Shown: positions 8,370-16,686, counted from the stretch's first letter. The stretch is 64,000 bases of DNA from Holtiella sp036655075 (GCF_036655075.1 NZ_JAVVQU010000012.1:1-64000); one strand, 5' to 3'. Notes: generated by a model from the letters alone, not told the origin. Made by a program: numbers and translations.

Positions 8370-8431
8370 AACCTAAAAAGAGAGGATGTTGCATGGTTTT
8401 CGCCAAGTGCAACACCCTCTCTTTTTAGGTT
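8370..8431. terminator. Long hairpin terminator after the lipoprotein gene
   Basis: AACCTAAAAAGAGAGG at 8370-8385 pairs with CCTCTCTTTTTAGGTT at 8416-8431, and an inner TGTTGCA / TGCAACA continues the stem. It is one of the longest hairpins in the window and can work on both strands. Confidence 0.85.
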
Positions 8432-8488
8432 CATATCTCTCTGTTCAAATCTTCTCTTCAAATCCTCGCTTACTTTTATCTGCCACAC

Positions 8489-8698
8489 CTTTTATCAACT
8501 ACTATAAGCATTTTATTTATTCCCCATAGATATAAAGATACTGNNNNNNNNNNNNNNNNNNNNNNNNNNNNNNNNNNNNNNNNNNNNNNNNNNNNNNNNN
8601 NNNNNNNNNNNNNNNNNNNNNNNNNNNNNNNNNNNNNNNNNNNCTTTTATCAACTACTATAAGCATTTTATTTATTCCCCATAGATATAAAGATACTG
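8489..8698. other. Assembly gap (Ns 8544-8643) flanked by an identical 55-base sequence
   Basis: The 55 bases before the Ns (8489-8543) are identical to the 55 bases after them (8644-8698), including the 3' end of the small gene at 8672-8863. This is the signature of two contigs that overlap by 55 bases but were joined by a fixed 100-N spacer. The true sequence is probably continuous and 155 bases shorter. The region 8432-8671 holds no other gene that I can see. Confidence 0.85.
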
Positions 8699-8863
8699 TT
8701 GGTACCAATCTTCACACAATGCCTCACTTAAATAATCCGCTGTCGTATAAAAGATTTCCTCTAAGCCATCCCGTTCCGCTATCACTTTTGTCTTTCCAAA
8801 GATCTGCTTGTCCTCTTCCATACAAAAGTACCAGCCACGCCATTCTAACTCTATCAAATACAT
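8672..8863 (-). CDS. Small acidic protein of unknown function downstream of the DHHW gene
   Basis: A 63-residue soluble acidic protein, rich in aromatic residues (WRGWYFC near the start, WYQQYLYIYGE at the end). The start chosen is the ATG at 8863, which has AAAGGAG nine bases upstream; the longer TTG reading at 8887 would put that site inside the coding region. It lies 26 bp after the stop of the DHHW gene and is probably the last gene of that operon. No family is recognised. The 3' end is repeated in the contig overlap at the gap, so the sequence itself should be sound. Confidence 0.6.
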   Translation of the reverse strand: MYLIELEWRGWYFCMEEDKQIFGKTKVIAERDGLEEIFYTTADYLSEALCEDWYQQYLYIYGE

Positions 8864-8889
8864 ACTGTTTGTCTCCTTTATATTCAAAC

Positions 8890-10011
8890 CTATTTCCCTA
8901 GCAAACTCAACTGATTTACCACCGCAAAGTTTTGAACATTATAAAGCATCAATGCATCTTCAATACCATTTTCACGCATATATGTGCCAATCGGCATATT
9001 TAAAAATCTTAAATCTAGTACATGAATCTCTTCGAACTGTTCTGTTAAGAAAGGAATCATAGCATTGGCATAAGAATCTTTAATAACTGCTAACTTCTTC
9101 CCATTGTTGACATCAGATTTAATGGTAATAATCGGATGGTTTCCACCTAAGAATACGGTGTACTTATCCTTTTTCTCAAGTTGCTCCATTTCATATACCG
9201 TATCTGTTGTCTTGTTGTCTGCCATGTAGAAGACTTCTAGCTTTTCTGGGTCTTTAGGCACAAAGAGTTCCACTGTATCTGGCCTCGCAAAAGTGAAGTT
9301 TCCTTTTGAGAAGAGTGACCCATAGAAAGCATCACTTCCTATAACACGATCAAAGTCTTCCATTGGAAGTGGTTCTATACCGTATGCTTCACAAAAAGCA
9401 GTATAACCATAGTAGGCACCTAACGTACTCCAGTGGTGGTCTGTCTTATAGTATAGGTCCTCTGCTTCATGCGCTTCTAACTTATCTAAGACATCCACCT
9501 TATGGATTTTATCATTTAACCCATTGACTACTTTATCGATGAAGAATTTTTCCTCATAAGGCGTTGCATAGTTTGGGAGCTTATCTTCATATACTTTGGT
9601 TGCAGTAGGTGCCAACATAAAGTATAAATTGAAGTTCTCACCAAACTTATTGATATAATCAATATTTTTCTTCATTAATTCTAGATCAGGTGTTTCAAAT
9701 TTTTGTAGGAAATAGTCATCCTTTCCAATGTACACCCCATTGTTTTCTTTCTTTTGCAAAAGGCGTTCCGTATTAGACTTGATAGCAATAAACTCATCTC
9801 TTACGGGGAACTGATCTGCTATATATGTCTCTACCTCTCTACCATAAGTTCCATCAAAGAATTTTTGGGTGGTAAACTTTGGTTTAGTGGCTAATGTTCT
9901 ATTTTCAAGCTCAGAAAAAGTTTTGTCTTTGGTAATCAACTGAAGGGCAAAGAAGCCTCCAATATAGGTGACAAAACTCAGTGTCATAACAATTTGAAAG
10001 CTACGTCTCAA
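8890..10011 (-). CDS. DHHW-family (AlgJ/AlgX-like) extracytoplasmic acylation protein
   Basis: A 373-residue protein with one N-terminal membrane anchor (about 8-26) and an extracellular SGNH-hydrolase-like domain. The family motif D191-H192-H193-W194 is followed by STLGAYYGY, and the probable nucleophile lies in KDSYANAM (D312, S313). Homologues (AlgJ, AlgX, DltD-like DHHW proteins) pass acyl groups to extracellular polymers together with an MBOAT protein. The start is TTG at 10011, with AGGAGG about 8 bases before it. It is 11 bp downstream of the MBOAT gene, so the two are co-transcribed. The polymer substrate is unknown. Confidence 0.88.
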   Translation of the reverse strand: MRRSFQIVMTLSFVTYIGGFFALQLITKDKTFSELENRTLATKPKFTTQKFFDGTYGREVETYIADQFPVRDEFIAIKSNTERLLQKKENNGVYIGKDDYFLQKFETPDLELMKKNIDYINKFGENFNLYFMLAPTATKVYEDKLPNYATPYEEKFFIDKVVNGLNDKIHKVDVLDKLEAHEAEDLYYKTDHHWSTLGAYYGYTAFCEAYGIEPLPMEDFDRVIGSDAFYGSLFSKGNFTFARPDTVELFVPKDPEKLEVFYMADNKTTDTVYEMEQLEKKDKYTVFLGGNHPIITIKSDVNNGKKLAVIKDSYANAMIPFLTEQFEEIHVLDLRFLNMPIGTYMRENGIEDALMLYNVQNFAVVNQLSLLGK

Positions 10012-10022
10012 AGTGTCACCTC

Positions 10023-11408
10023 CTAAAATCTAAAATATAAAAATGGATTAAATGTAGAATCCACGAGATAAGCTGTACTTAATAGTATCACACCTACATA
10101 GAAAATGTATAACATCCAAGGCTTAAACTTACCTTGTATATGTTTCATAAGAGGTGTGGCAAAAATAACGCCTATTCCTATCACTAAGGCATAGTTTGAA
10201 AGTTGGTAAAGCGCTGTAGTATTGACCATACCTGCTTCGCCTAAGCCAAACATAGCTTTCAGGTAGGCTATAATATGACTACTTTCCTCTAAGGCAAAAA
10301 GTACCCAACTGATAAGCACTACACCAAGCAAATATAGATGACTTACAAAACGTGGCAATCTCTCTAAGATTTTAAGCAGTCCTGTACGTTCAACAATAAT
10401 GAGAACACCAAAGAAAAGTCCCCAAATCACAAAGTTCCATCCTGCGCCATGCCAAAAGCCTGTTAAGAACCATACCACCATCAAGTTTCGATAGAACTTT
10501 GGCTTACTCACACGATTGCCACCTAGTGGAATGTATAGATACTCACGGAACCAGCTTCCAAGTGTCATATGCCATCTACGCCAAAACTCCGTCACGTTTT
10601 TAGAAAGGTAAGGGTAGTTGAAGTTTTCTGGGAACTTAAAGCCCATCATCTTCCCAAGCCCTATAGCCATATCTGAATACCCACTAAAGTCAAAATATAA
10701 TTGAAGGGCAAAAGCAATAATCCCAAACCAAGCTCCTACAAAAGTAAGTTCTGGAGTCGGCAATGTGCGTGCCGCTTCCCATGCCATTCCAATGTTATTA
10801 GCAAGTAATACTTTCTTCCCAAATCCTTCAATAAATCGCATAATCCCTTCACTAAACTGGTCTAGTGTTTCTACTCTATGATTGAGCTCATGCTCAACAG
10901 TCTCATAAGTTACAATAGGCCCTGCAATCAACTGAGGGAACATGGCTACATAGGCTCCAAAGGAGATAATGTTTTTCTGTACTCCAATTTTTCCACGATA
11001 TAAGTCAATGGTATAGGACATCGTCTGGAAAGTATAGAAAGAAATTCCGATTGGAAGTGCAATTTGCAAAAACTGAATGTCCAAGTTCAAGAAGTTATTG
11101 ACATTATCAATAAAGAAGTTGGCATATTTGAAGAATCCCAACATCCCTAAGTTTCCTAGCATAGACACCCCAAGTGCCACTTTAGGAATGACCGAATGGT
11201 TGCGATTTGCATCAATCACACGCCCTACCGTATAATCCAGTACAGTTGAGAAAATCATAATGAGCACATAGACTGGCTCACCCCATGCATAAAAAATCAA
11301 ACTCGCCATAAACAAAATGAAATTACGTAGTCCTCTTGGCGCTATATAATAAATCATTAAGAATATCGGTAAAAAAATAAACAGAAAAAGTAAACTGCTA
11401 AATACCAT
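10023..11408 (-). CDS. MBOAT-family O-acyltransferase (AlgI/DltB-like)
   Basis: A 461-residue polytopic membrane protein with about 11 helices. It shows the AlgI-type signatures WRRWHMTLGSWFREYLYIPLGG (residues about 276-297) and GFWHGAGWN with the invariant catalytic His320. Proteins of this family move acetyl or other acyl groups from a cytoplasmic donor across the membrane for O-acylation of polysaccharides or teichoic acids. Partners in the same operon are the DHHW protein downstream and the DUF4358 lipoprotein upstream (9 bp). No dltA/dltC homologues are present, so D-alanylation is unlikely; acetylation is the better guess. Confidence 0.92.
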   Translation of the reverse strand: MVFSSLLFLFIFLPIFLMIYYIAPRGLRNFILFMASLIFYAWGEPVYVLIMIFSTVLDYTVGRVIDANRNHSVIPKVALGVSMLGNLGMLGFFKYANFFIDNVNNFLNLDIQFLQIALPIGISFYTFQTMSYTIDLYRGKIGVQKNIISFGAYVAMFPQLIAGPIVTYETVEHELNHRVETLDQFSEGIMRFIEGFGKKVLLANNIGMAWEAARTLPTPELTFVGAWFGIIAFALQLYFDFSGYSDMAIGLGKMMGFKFPENFNYPYLSKNVTEFWRRWHMTLGSWFREYLYIPLGGNRVSKPKFYRNLMVVWFLTGFWHGAGWNFVIWGLFFGVLIIVERTGLLKILERLPRFVSHLYLLGVVLISWVLFALEESSHIIAYLKAMFGLGEAGMVNTTALYQLSNYALVIGIGVIFATPLMKHIQGKFKPWMLYIFYVGVILLSTAYLVDSTFNPFLYFRF

Positions 11409-11417
11409 TTTTTATCC

Positions 11418-12266
11418 CTACTTTACTTGTGCATTGAAATTATTAATCATTGTATCTGCATAATCACTTATTGCAAGAATTACATAATTGCCTTTTGTTG
11501 CTGTTTTATAGTTTTGAACCAATTCAAATTGGTCTGGTAAGTAAGATTGCCATTGATTTTTAAGGCCTTCAACACGTTTTTCAATACCTGCTATGACCTT
11601 TTGGGCATCGGTTGCATTGTTCAGTTCAAAGATTGCTACTTCTGTTGCGTGAACCATCATCATAGGCATACGGACTTCATAGCTTTTAAGAAGTGAAGTC
11701 TCAATATCATATGTATCTTTGAAGAATGTTTCATCCATATTCGTTAACCCTGGAATATCCATACTACTTGTAAACACTTTACCCATAAGCTCTGTTGCAG
11801 TCATAGCTGTCTCTTCTGGCTTAACCTCTGGCTTTTCTTCTGGTTTAGGTTGTTCTGGCTTTGGTTGCTCTGGTTTTACCTCTGGCTTAGACATTTCTGG
11901 TTTTGGTTGCTCTGGTTTTGGTTGCTCTGGCTTCACTTCTGGTTTAGAAGTTTCTGGCTTTGTAGCTGGTTTATTGGGTTCTGGTTTGTTCTCAGGCTTT
12001 ACTTCTGGTTTTGTTACTTCGGGTTTTACTTCCGGTTTTGTCTCTTCTTTTTTGTCTTCTTCTGGCTTTTCTTCCTCTTTTGGTGTTTCTTCTGTATCTT
12101 TGCCTTCTTCTGGTGTCTCTATCTCTTCTTCTAGTTTCTCTGTCTCTTCTTTTGGTGTTTCTATTACTGTATCGTCTGCTTGTAGTTGGTTGCTACTGCA
12201 TCCAACAAGTGCCCCTCCTACTGTTAATGCAAGCATAAGTCCCATAAGTTTTTTATTAAGTTTCAT
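11418..12266 (-). CDS. DUF4358 lipoprotein with Lys-Pro-Glu repeat stalk
   Basis: A 282-residue lipoprotein: signal peptide with lipobox (GALVGC, Cys23), an acidic linker (24-75), a KPE/QPKPE low-complexity stalk (about 75-152) and a C-terminal DUF4358 domain (about 155-282). The 18-residue unit beginning SKPEVKPEQPKPE occurs twice (residues 107-124 and 126-143). The stalk should span the cell wall and hold the C-terminal domain away from the membrane. DUF4358 genes are commonly found beside MBOAT/DHHW genes in Clostridia, but their function is not established. It is the first gene of the operon; ribosome binding site AAAGGAG. Confidence 0.85.
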   Translation of the reverse strand: MKLNKKLMGLMLALTVGGALVGCSSNQLQADDTVIETPKEETEKLEEEIETPEEGKDTEETPKEEEKPEEDKKEETKPEVKPEVTKPEVKPENKPEPNKPATKPETSKPEVKPEQPKPEQPKPEMSKPEVKPEQPKPEQPKPEEKPEVKPEETAMTATELMGKVFTSSMDIPGLTNMDETFFKDTYDIETSLLKSYEVRMPMMMVHATEVAIFELNNATDAQKVIAGIEKRVEGLKNQWQSYLPDQFELVQNYKTATKGNYVILAISDYADTMINNFNAQVK

Positions 12267-12424
12267 TTTTAGTGTCTCCTTTTTCAGTCATCTTATTGAT
12301 CATTTGTTTATTCAGACGTAAGTGCATAACAAAAAGTTCCGCTCTCTTATTTGGTATATATTACCATACTTAATCTAGTAGTAGTTACCTCACCCAAAGA
12401 GTAGATTTGCCACACTTTAACATC

Positions 12425-12474
12425 AAAAGTCTTAAGCCAATAACCTTATAAGCTATTATCGACTTAAGACTTTT
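12425..12474 (-). terminator. Terminator of the pentapeptide-repeat gene
   Basis: AAAAGTCTTAAG (12425-12436) pairs with CTTAAGACTTTT (12463-12474), 12 bp perfect with a 26-nt loop. It lies 33 bp after the stop at 12507. The neighbouring stretch 12267-12424 holds the promoter side of the DUF4358 operon, including a small inverted repeat TGGTATATATTACCA at 12352-12366. Confidence 0.75.
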
Positions 12475-12506
12475 AGTTTTTCTATGAGATAGTGGAACTT
12501 ACACGC

Positions 12507-13328
12507 TTACTTAATCCAAGTACTAGGCCGTACTAACCTACTTGGTAGCTGTGTTTCTTGGTCTCCCTGGGCAGTATTTACTTGTCCTTGGGTGAGGAAA
12601 AGACTTTCTGATAGATTGGCACCACATATATTGGCATCTCTTAAATCTGTGCCAATCATTGTTGCACCTGTTAAGTCCACACCTTTTAAGTTGGCCGCTA
12701 TTAATAGACTGCCTGACAAATTTGCACCAATTAAGTACGTCCCTGTTAAGTTGGCACCTATAAACTCATAGCCTGCCTTTAATGCCCTTTGCTTACCCGT
12801 ACGACCCTTCCTTGCTTGTGCTTGCTTTCCAACTTCTTGACAGACCTGTCTTAAAAGAAGATTCACCTTTAATCTATGGTTTTCTAAATCTAACTTGAGT
12901 ATCTCTTGTTGTGAAAGTTGTGTAAGTGCTGAAGTCTCGCTAACCATAGTCTCAAGTTCCTTTTTAAGCTCAGGCCTACTGAGCCGTGCTATACCTTCTG
13001 TCAAGTACCACAGCATTTCATGGAGTTTACGCATCTGCAAAAAGACTTCATACATTTCTTTTCCATGAGGCGTCCCTTTCCAACTTTCCCCTTGATAGGT
13101 CACTTGGGCTACTTGTTGTCCTGCCCCAAAACAATCATAAGCCATACACCCTTTTAAGCCTTTTGCTCCAAGTTCTTGGTGGATGGCACAATGAAATCCC
13201 TCTTCCAGGTTCCTACAAGGCACGCCTGCCTTTTTATCTTCTGGAAACCCGTCTGACGTTGAAAAATATAAAGCTACACAACATAAACCAAAACACTTCC
13301 CACAATCTATCTGTAAATGTGTATGCAT
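12507..13328 (-). CDS. Cys-rich N-terminal domain fused to pentapeptide repeats
   Basis: A 273-residue cytoplasmic protein. The N-terminus has a Cys cluster (C9, C12, C16, C17, then C38, C47, C61, C66) resembling the CxxCxxxC metal-binding start of YkgJ-like proteins. The middle (about 95-180) is helical and basic. Residues about 187-250 contain roughly twelve A(N/D)LxG-type pentapeptides (GANLTGTYLIGANLSG...), which fold as a right-handed beta-helix. Pentapeptide proteins can mimic DNA (gyrase protection) or act as scaffolds, but no role can be assigned. It is monocistronic with its own terminator. Confidence 0.8.
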   Translation of the reverse strand: MHTHLQIDCGKCFGLCCVALYFSTSDGFPEDKKAGVPCRNLEEGFHCAIHQELGAKGLKGCMAYDCFGAGQQVAQVTYQGESWKGTPHGKEMYEVFLQMRKLHEMLWYLTEGIARLSRPELKKELETMVSETSALTQLSQQEILKLDLENHRLKVNLLLRQVCQEVGKQAQARKGRTGKQRALKAGYEFIGANLTGTYLIGANLSGSLLIAANLKGVDLTGATMIGTDLRDANICGANLSESLFLTQGQVNTAQGDQETQLPSRLVRPSTWIK

Positions 13329-13448
13329 GTTTATCCCTTTCTTTCTCTGCTATTTACGCCCTTTTTCTCTACGTTCTTGGGCTATATCTCTCGATGTGCC
13401 ATGTAACATCTTAGCATATTTCTAAGCAGAACAAAATGAAAAGGTGAT

Positions 13449-14621
13449 TTACATCTGATGGACTTCAACTTCCTTTCCAATGGCTACAAGTATGTTGACC
13501 ACATCTTTGACTACCGTATTTTTCAAGTTAAAGTTAGCAGGAAAATCTGGATTTTGATGGGCTGGGTTAATGGCTTGCCCTACCCAAAATGTAATGTGGG
13601 TACTGTCTTCTACAAGCATCTTAGCCAGCCTAGATGCACCATCTAAACCACCTATCCGCACAACGCTAAGTCCTTTTTCTTTATCCTCTAAATATCTAGA
13701 AAGGATCTCTTTAGTAGCATTCAAAGTCAAAAGTCCTTCCGTCACTAAATCAATCCCTTCCATGTACCCCATCGGTGGCACTTTGGCATTGTAGTTCTTC
13801 AAATCAATTGTAATCGTCTCTTCTATCTCACGGGCTACAATATTCGCTGTTGTACCTCCACATAAGATAACTTTGCCACGGGCTTCTTGAATCTTCTCTA
13901 TCATAACATGATCACTAGTCTTATTCTTAGGTGGCCCTGTAAACAAATCTAAGTAAGTCCTTTCCTGAAGCTTAATTGCCACAACCGTTGTATCGTCTCC
14001 AGGCCTTGAGTCATATAAATTTTCACAGACACCAAGTAAATCTCTTGCAATCATAGGCGCTTCTTGCTCAATCCTCACTAAGTCTTTTAGATACTGGTCA
14101 ATATGCTCCCACTGCCAACCTAAGTTTAGCGTCATGCCCACGCCTGCATGGACAACACCATCACTAATCATGACTAATGTATCCCCTACACGCATCTTAA
14201 AATTACTTTCATAAATCACTTTATTATTAATCGTACGCTTTGTCTTGCGTAAAGGGAATGCCTCCCCTTTTCTGTAATAAAAGACAGGTGGATTGTCGTA
14301 TTCCACCATATAGACTTCTCCCGTCTCTTTAATTTCTACAATAGTAAAGGTAGAGTAAGCCAACTTTCTTACCTGACACTCTGGAAGTGTATTGGCAATA
14401 GTAGAAATGGTCTCCTCAATGCTCGCCCCTTCCTTTAACATGGTGATGGCAATTTTAGAAGTAAGTGTAGCCAAAATATTAGCCTTTACGCCACTTCCTA
14501 GTCCATCAGACAAGACAACAATCATCCCCTCTTTTGTCTTAATGGTTTCGACATGGTCACCACAAAGTTCTTCTTGGTATTTATTCATACTATACTTTCC
14601 TATATCAATTGAATACCTCAC
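13449..14621 (-). CDS. SpoIIE/PP2C-type serine phosphatase of the sensory hydrogenase operon
   Basis: A 390-residue protein whose first ~220 residues form a PP2C-like SpoIIE phosphatase domain. Metal-binding aspartates lie at GDH (D22), LSDGLGSG (D39), MISDGVVHAG and PGDDTTVVAI. The C-terminal 160 residues are conserved in proteins of this type but lack a well-known domain. It starts with GTG overlapping the stop of the hydrogenase gene (TAGTG), which implies translational coupling. PP2C phosphatases next to PAS-containing [FeFe]-hydrogenases are a recurring arrangement thought to turn H2 or redox sensing into dephosphorylation of a regulator. The target here is unknown. Confidence 0.88.
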   Translation of the reverse strand: MRYSIDIGKYSMNKYQEELCGDHVETIKTKEGMIVVLSDGLGSGVKANILATLTSKIAITMLKEGASIEETISTIANTLPECQVRKLAYSTFTIVEIKETGEVYMVEYDNPPVFYYRKGEAFPLRKTKRTINNKVIYESNFKMRVGDTLVMISDGVVHAGVGMTLNLGWQWEHIDQYLKDLVRIEQEAPMIARDLLGVCENLYDSRPGDDTTVVAIKLQERTYLDLFTGPPKNKTSDHVMIEKIQEARGKVILCGGTTANIVAREIEETITIDLKNYNAKVPPMGYMEGIDLVTEGLLTLNATKEILSRYLEDKEKGLSVVRIGGLDGASRLAKMLVEDSTHITFWVGQAINPAHQNPDFPANFNLKNTVVKDVVNILVAIGKEVEVHQM

Positions 14622-16330
14622 TAGCGGTCACCTTCCTCACTTAATACCTTCTTAAGTTTCATAATGGCTACTTTCGTTTCGGCGGTTGTTTCACCCAATA
14701 AGCTCGCAATTTCTTGAGCCACTCGCATTTGCTTATCAATAATAGACTGGGTTACGTCCAAAGTACTTTCTTTCAAGCTAAGTACCTCTTTTTTACGTTT
14801 TTCTTCGTCCGTTATATCTGTAAAAATGACTAAAAGAGCTTTTTGCTTTTCTAAATAAATCATATGACGATAAGCAATAAAATCGTAGGTAGGCAATTCT
14901 ACCTTCTCTTTTTGCGAAGAAGTCTTCGTTTTAAGGGCTACCTCAAAAGGTGTTTTGTCCATAATAATGCTCATGCTCTTACCCTTCATCAGATCCCCTT
15001 TATAGCCCAAACGTTGTTGGGCACTTGGATTCATATCTATAAGTTTACAATGTTTATCTAAGATTAAAATACAGTTAGGGGAATTGCAGAAAATTTCATT
15101 ACTTAGACGCTCTGCTATACTTCTGGTATAAGGCAAGCACATATCAATCTGAGACATACCATGTAAAACAGCAATAGCTTTATCCCTACAGGTCTCATAC
15201 CCACAAGCACCACAGTTTAACTCATCACTTTTTTCATTTTTTCCCATACTTTCTAAGACTTGTCGGATTTCTTCTTTAGTAGCAGTATAAATTTCTACTT
15301 GCTTGTTCTTAAAGTTACGTTCAAAAGAAACTTTTGGATCATAGCATTTCACCATTTCTTTTTCCATATAGGGCTTACGCATAAACTTTTGAATCGCACT
15401 AAGCCTTGTAAAGACACTGCCCTCTTGGTTGTGTCCACCAGGTCCTGCGATGCAGCTTTCACTACAAATATTCATTTCAATACAGACGTCTTTGAGCTTG
15501 CCTGCTCGTAAGTCGTTTAAAACCTCTTTGCAGTTTTCCATGCCATGGACACGTAGTACCTCTAAATGCTTTTGTTCAATCACTTCTCGAATTCCATTTA
15601 GGACACCCCCAACGACAGGGTACTTACTTCCTCTTAAAGTCCCTACTACATTAGGTTCATCTGGCTCCAAACTTTTATAGTCTATAGCTTGTTCTTGAAA
15701 GTAGTTGATGATTTCATCAAAGGTAAGCACCGCATCAATGTCACCTTCTACTTCTTCACTTAAGGCTTCACATATTTTAGAGATGCAAGGTCCAATAAAA
15801 ACGGTATAGGCCTCCTTAGAAACTTCTTTAATCATTCGCCCATGGGCAACCATTGGGGATACAATGGGCATCATGTTTGGAATTAAGTCGGAGTAGTAAC
15901 GCTCAATCAGTCTAACGGTAGATGGACAACACGTTGTAATAAGCTCTTGCCTCGTGGTTTCTTGTATGTACGTTTCATAAGCTTTAGAGACGACTTCTGC
16001 ACCTACAGCAGTCTCCTCTATTTGTGTAAAGCCAAGCATGCGTAAACCTGCTATAACCTTACCACTTTCTTCAAAGTAAGCACGATACGAAGGGGCTAGA
16101 GACACGACTACCTCTCTCTTTTCTAAAAGGGCATGCTTTACTTGCTCTAGGCTAGACTTGACATCCCTTGCATTTTGAGGACATACAACAAGACAATGTC
16201 CACATGCTACACATCTTTCAGTTATAATATGCGCTCGGTCATCTTTGACTTCAATCGCCTTAACTGCACATGTTCTAACACATTTATAACAATTTTTGCA
16301 ATTTGTACTTGAAAAATTCATTACTTGCAT
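14621..16330 (-). CDS. Sensory [FeFe]-hydrogenase-like protein with PAS domain (HydS, group C)
   Basis: A 569-residue modular protein. Two [4Fe-4S] motifs come first (C11, C14, C17, C21 and C40, C43, C46, C50). The H-cluster domain follows with all four ligand cysteines: TTCCP (C134/C135 region), GPCISKICE (C182) and MNICSESC (C289, C293). Then a four-Cys cluster (C373, C376, C381, C398) and a PAS domain (about 408-510). The L1-L3 motifs differ from the catalytic type (TSCCP, MPCxxK, MACxxGC), as known for group C sensory hydrogenases. It probably senses H2 or redox state and signals to the PP2C protein encoded next. It overlaps the upstream ferredoxin-like gene by 10 bp. Confidence 0.9.
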   Translation of the reverse strand: MQVMNFSSTNCKNCYKCVRTCAVKAIEVKDDRAHIITERCVACGHCLVVCPQNARDVKSSLEQVKHALLEKREVVVSLAPSYRAYFEESGKVIAGLRMLGFTQIEETAVGAEVVSKAYETYIQETTRQELITTCCPSTVRLIERYYSDLIPNMMPIVSPMVAHGRMIKEVSKEAYTVFIGPCISKICEALSEEVEGDIDAVLTFDEIINYFQEQAIDYKSLEPDEPNVVGTLRGSKYPVVGGVLNGIREVIEQKHLEVLRVHGMENCKEVLNDLRAGKLKDVCIEMNICSESCIAGPGGHNQEGSVFTRLSAIQKFMRKPYMEKEMVKCYDPKVSFERNFKNKQVEIYTATKEEIRQVLESMGKNEKSDELNCGACGYETCRDKAIAVLHGMSQIDMCLPYTRSIAERLSNEIFCNSPNCILILDKHCKLIDMNPSAQQRLGYKGDLMKGKSMSIIMDKTPFEVALKTKTSSQKEKVELPTYDFIAYRHMIYLEKQKALLVIFTDITDEEKRKKEVLSLKESTLDVTQSIIDKQMRVAQEIASLLGETTAETKVAIMKLKKVLSEEGDR

Positions 16331-16572
16331 GGTCTCACGCTCCTATAGATTTGTTGGTCAAAAAAGTCCTTTACACCCTCTTTAGGTACACCATAAACCG
16401 TTCCATCAATTTCAACTGAAACAGCCTCTGTACAATGGCCTAGGCAAAATGCAGCCTTCAGTACAACTTGCTTTTCTAGATGATACATCTTAATAAATTC
16501 TTGAAGTGCTTCTATCACTTCATGAGATCCTTTTACATAACAAGCACTACCTACACATACTTTGACTTCCAT
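16321..16572 (-). CDS. Thioredoxin-like [2Fe-2S] ferredoxin (NuoE/HydC C-terminal type)
   Basis: An 83-residue protein with the four Cys ligands of a thioredoxin-fold [2Fe-2S] ferredoxin: C6 and C11 (VCVGSAC) and C43 and C47 (AFCLGHC). Such domains occur in NuoE and in the small subunit of bifurcating hydrogenases. The start chosen is the ATG at 16572, behind AGGGGTGAG; an upstream in-frame reading from 16605 lacks a site. It is the first gene of the HydS/PP2C operon and may hand electrons to or from the sensory hydrogenase. Electron partners are an inference. Confidence 0.85.
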   Translation of the reverse strand: MEVKVCVGSACYVKGSHEVIEALQEFIKMYHLEKQVVLKAAFCLGHCTEAVSVEIDGTVYGVPKEGVKDFFDQQIYRSVRPCK

Positions 16573-16686
16573 AGACTCACCCCTGAATAGTCTAAATTTT
16601 AACAAACACTATGAATTCATTATAATCTTTCTTTCAAATCCAATCAACCCTTCTACCAATATTAGCCCATGTTATTTTTACATACT

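Noticed and set aside
8489..8698. Apparent 55-bp direct repeat around the N gap
   Set aside because: Best explained by unmerged contig overlap, not by a biological repeat.
11838..12060. Regular short repeats that might suggest a CRISPR array
   Set aside because: The repeats are in-frame KPE/QPKPE codons of a coding gene; there are no unique spacers.
11719..12321. Long plus-strand open frame rich in Ser and Gly opposite the DUF4358 gene
   Set aside because: It is the antisense shadow of the KPE codon repeats; no ribosome binding site, and the minus-strand gene is clearly real.
13350..13409. 19-codon minus-strand ORF upstream of the SpoIIE-type gene region (MLHGTSRDIAQERREKG)
   Set aside because: No ribosome binding site and no recognisable family; too short to support.
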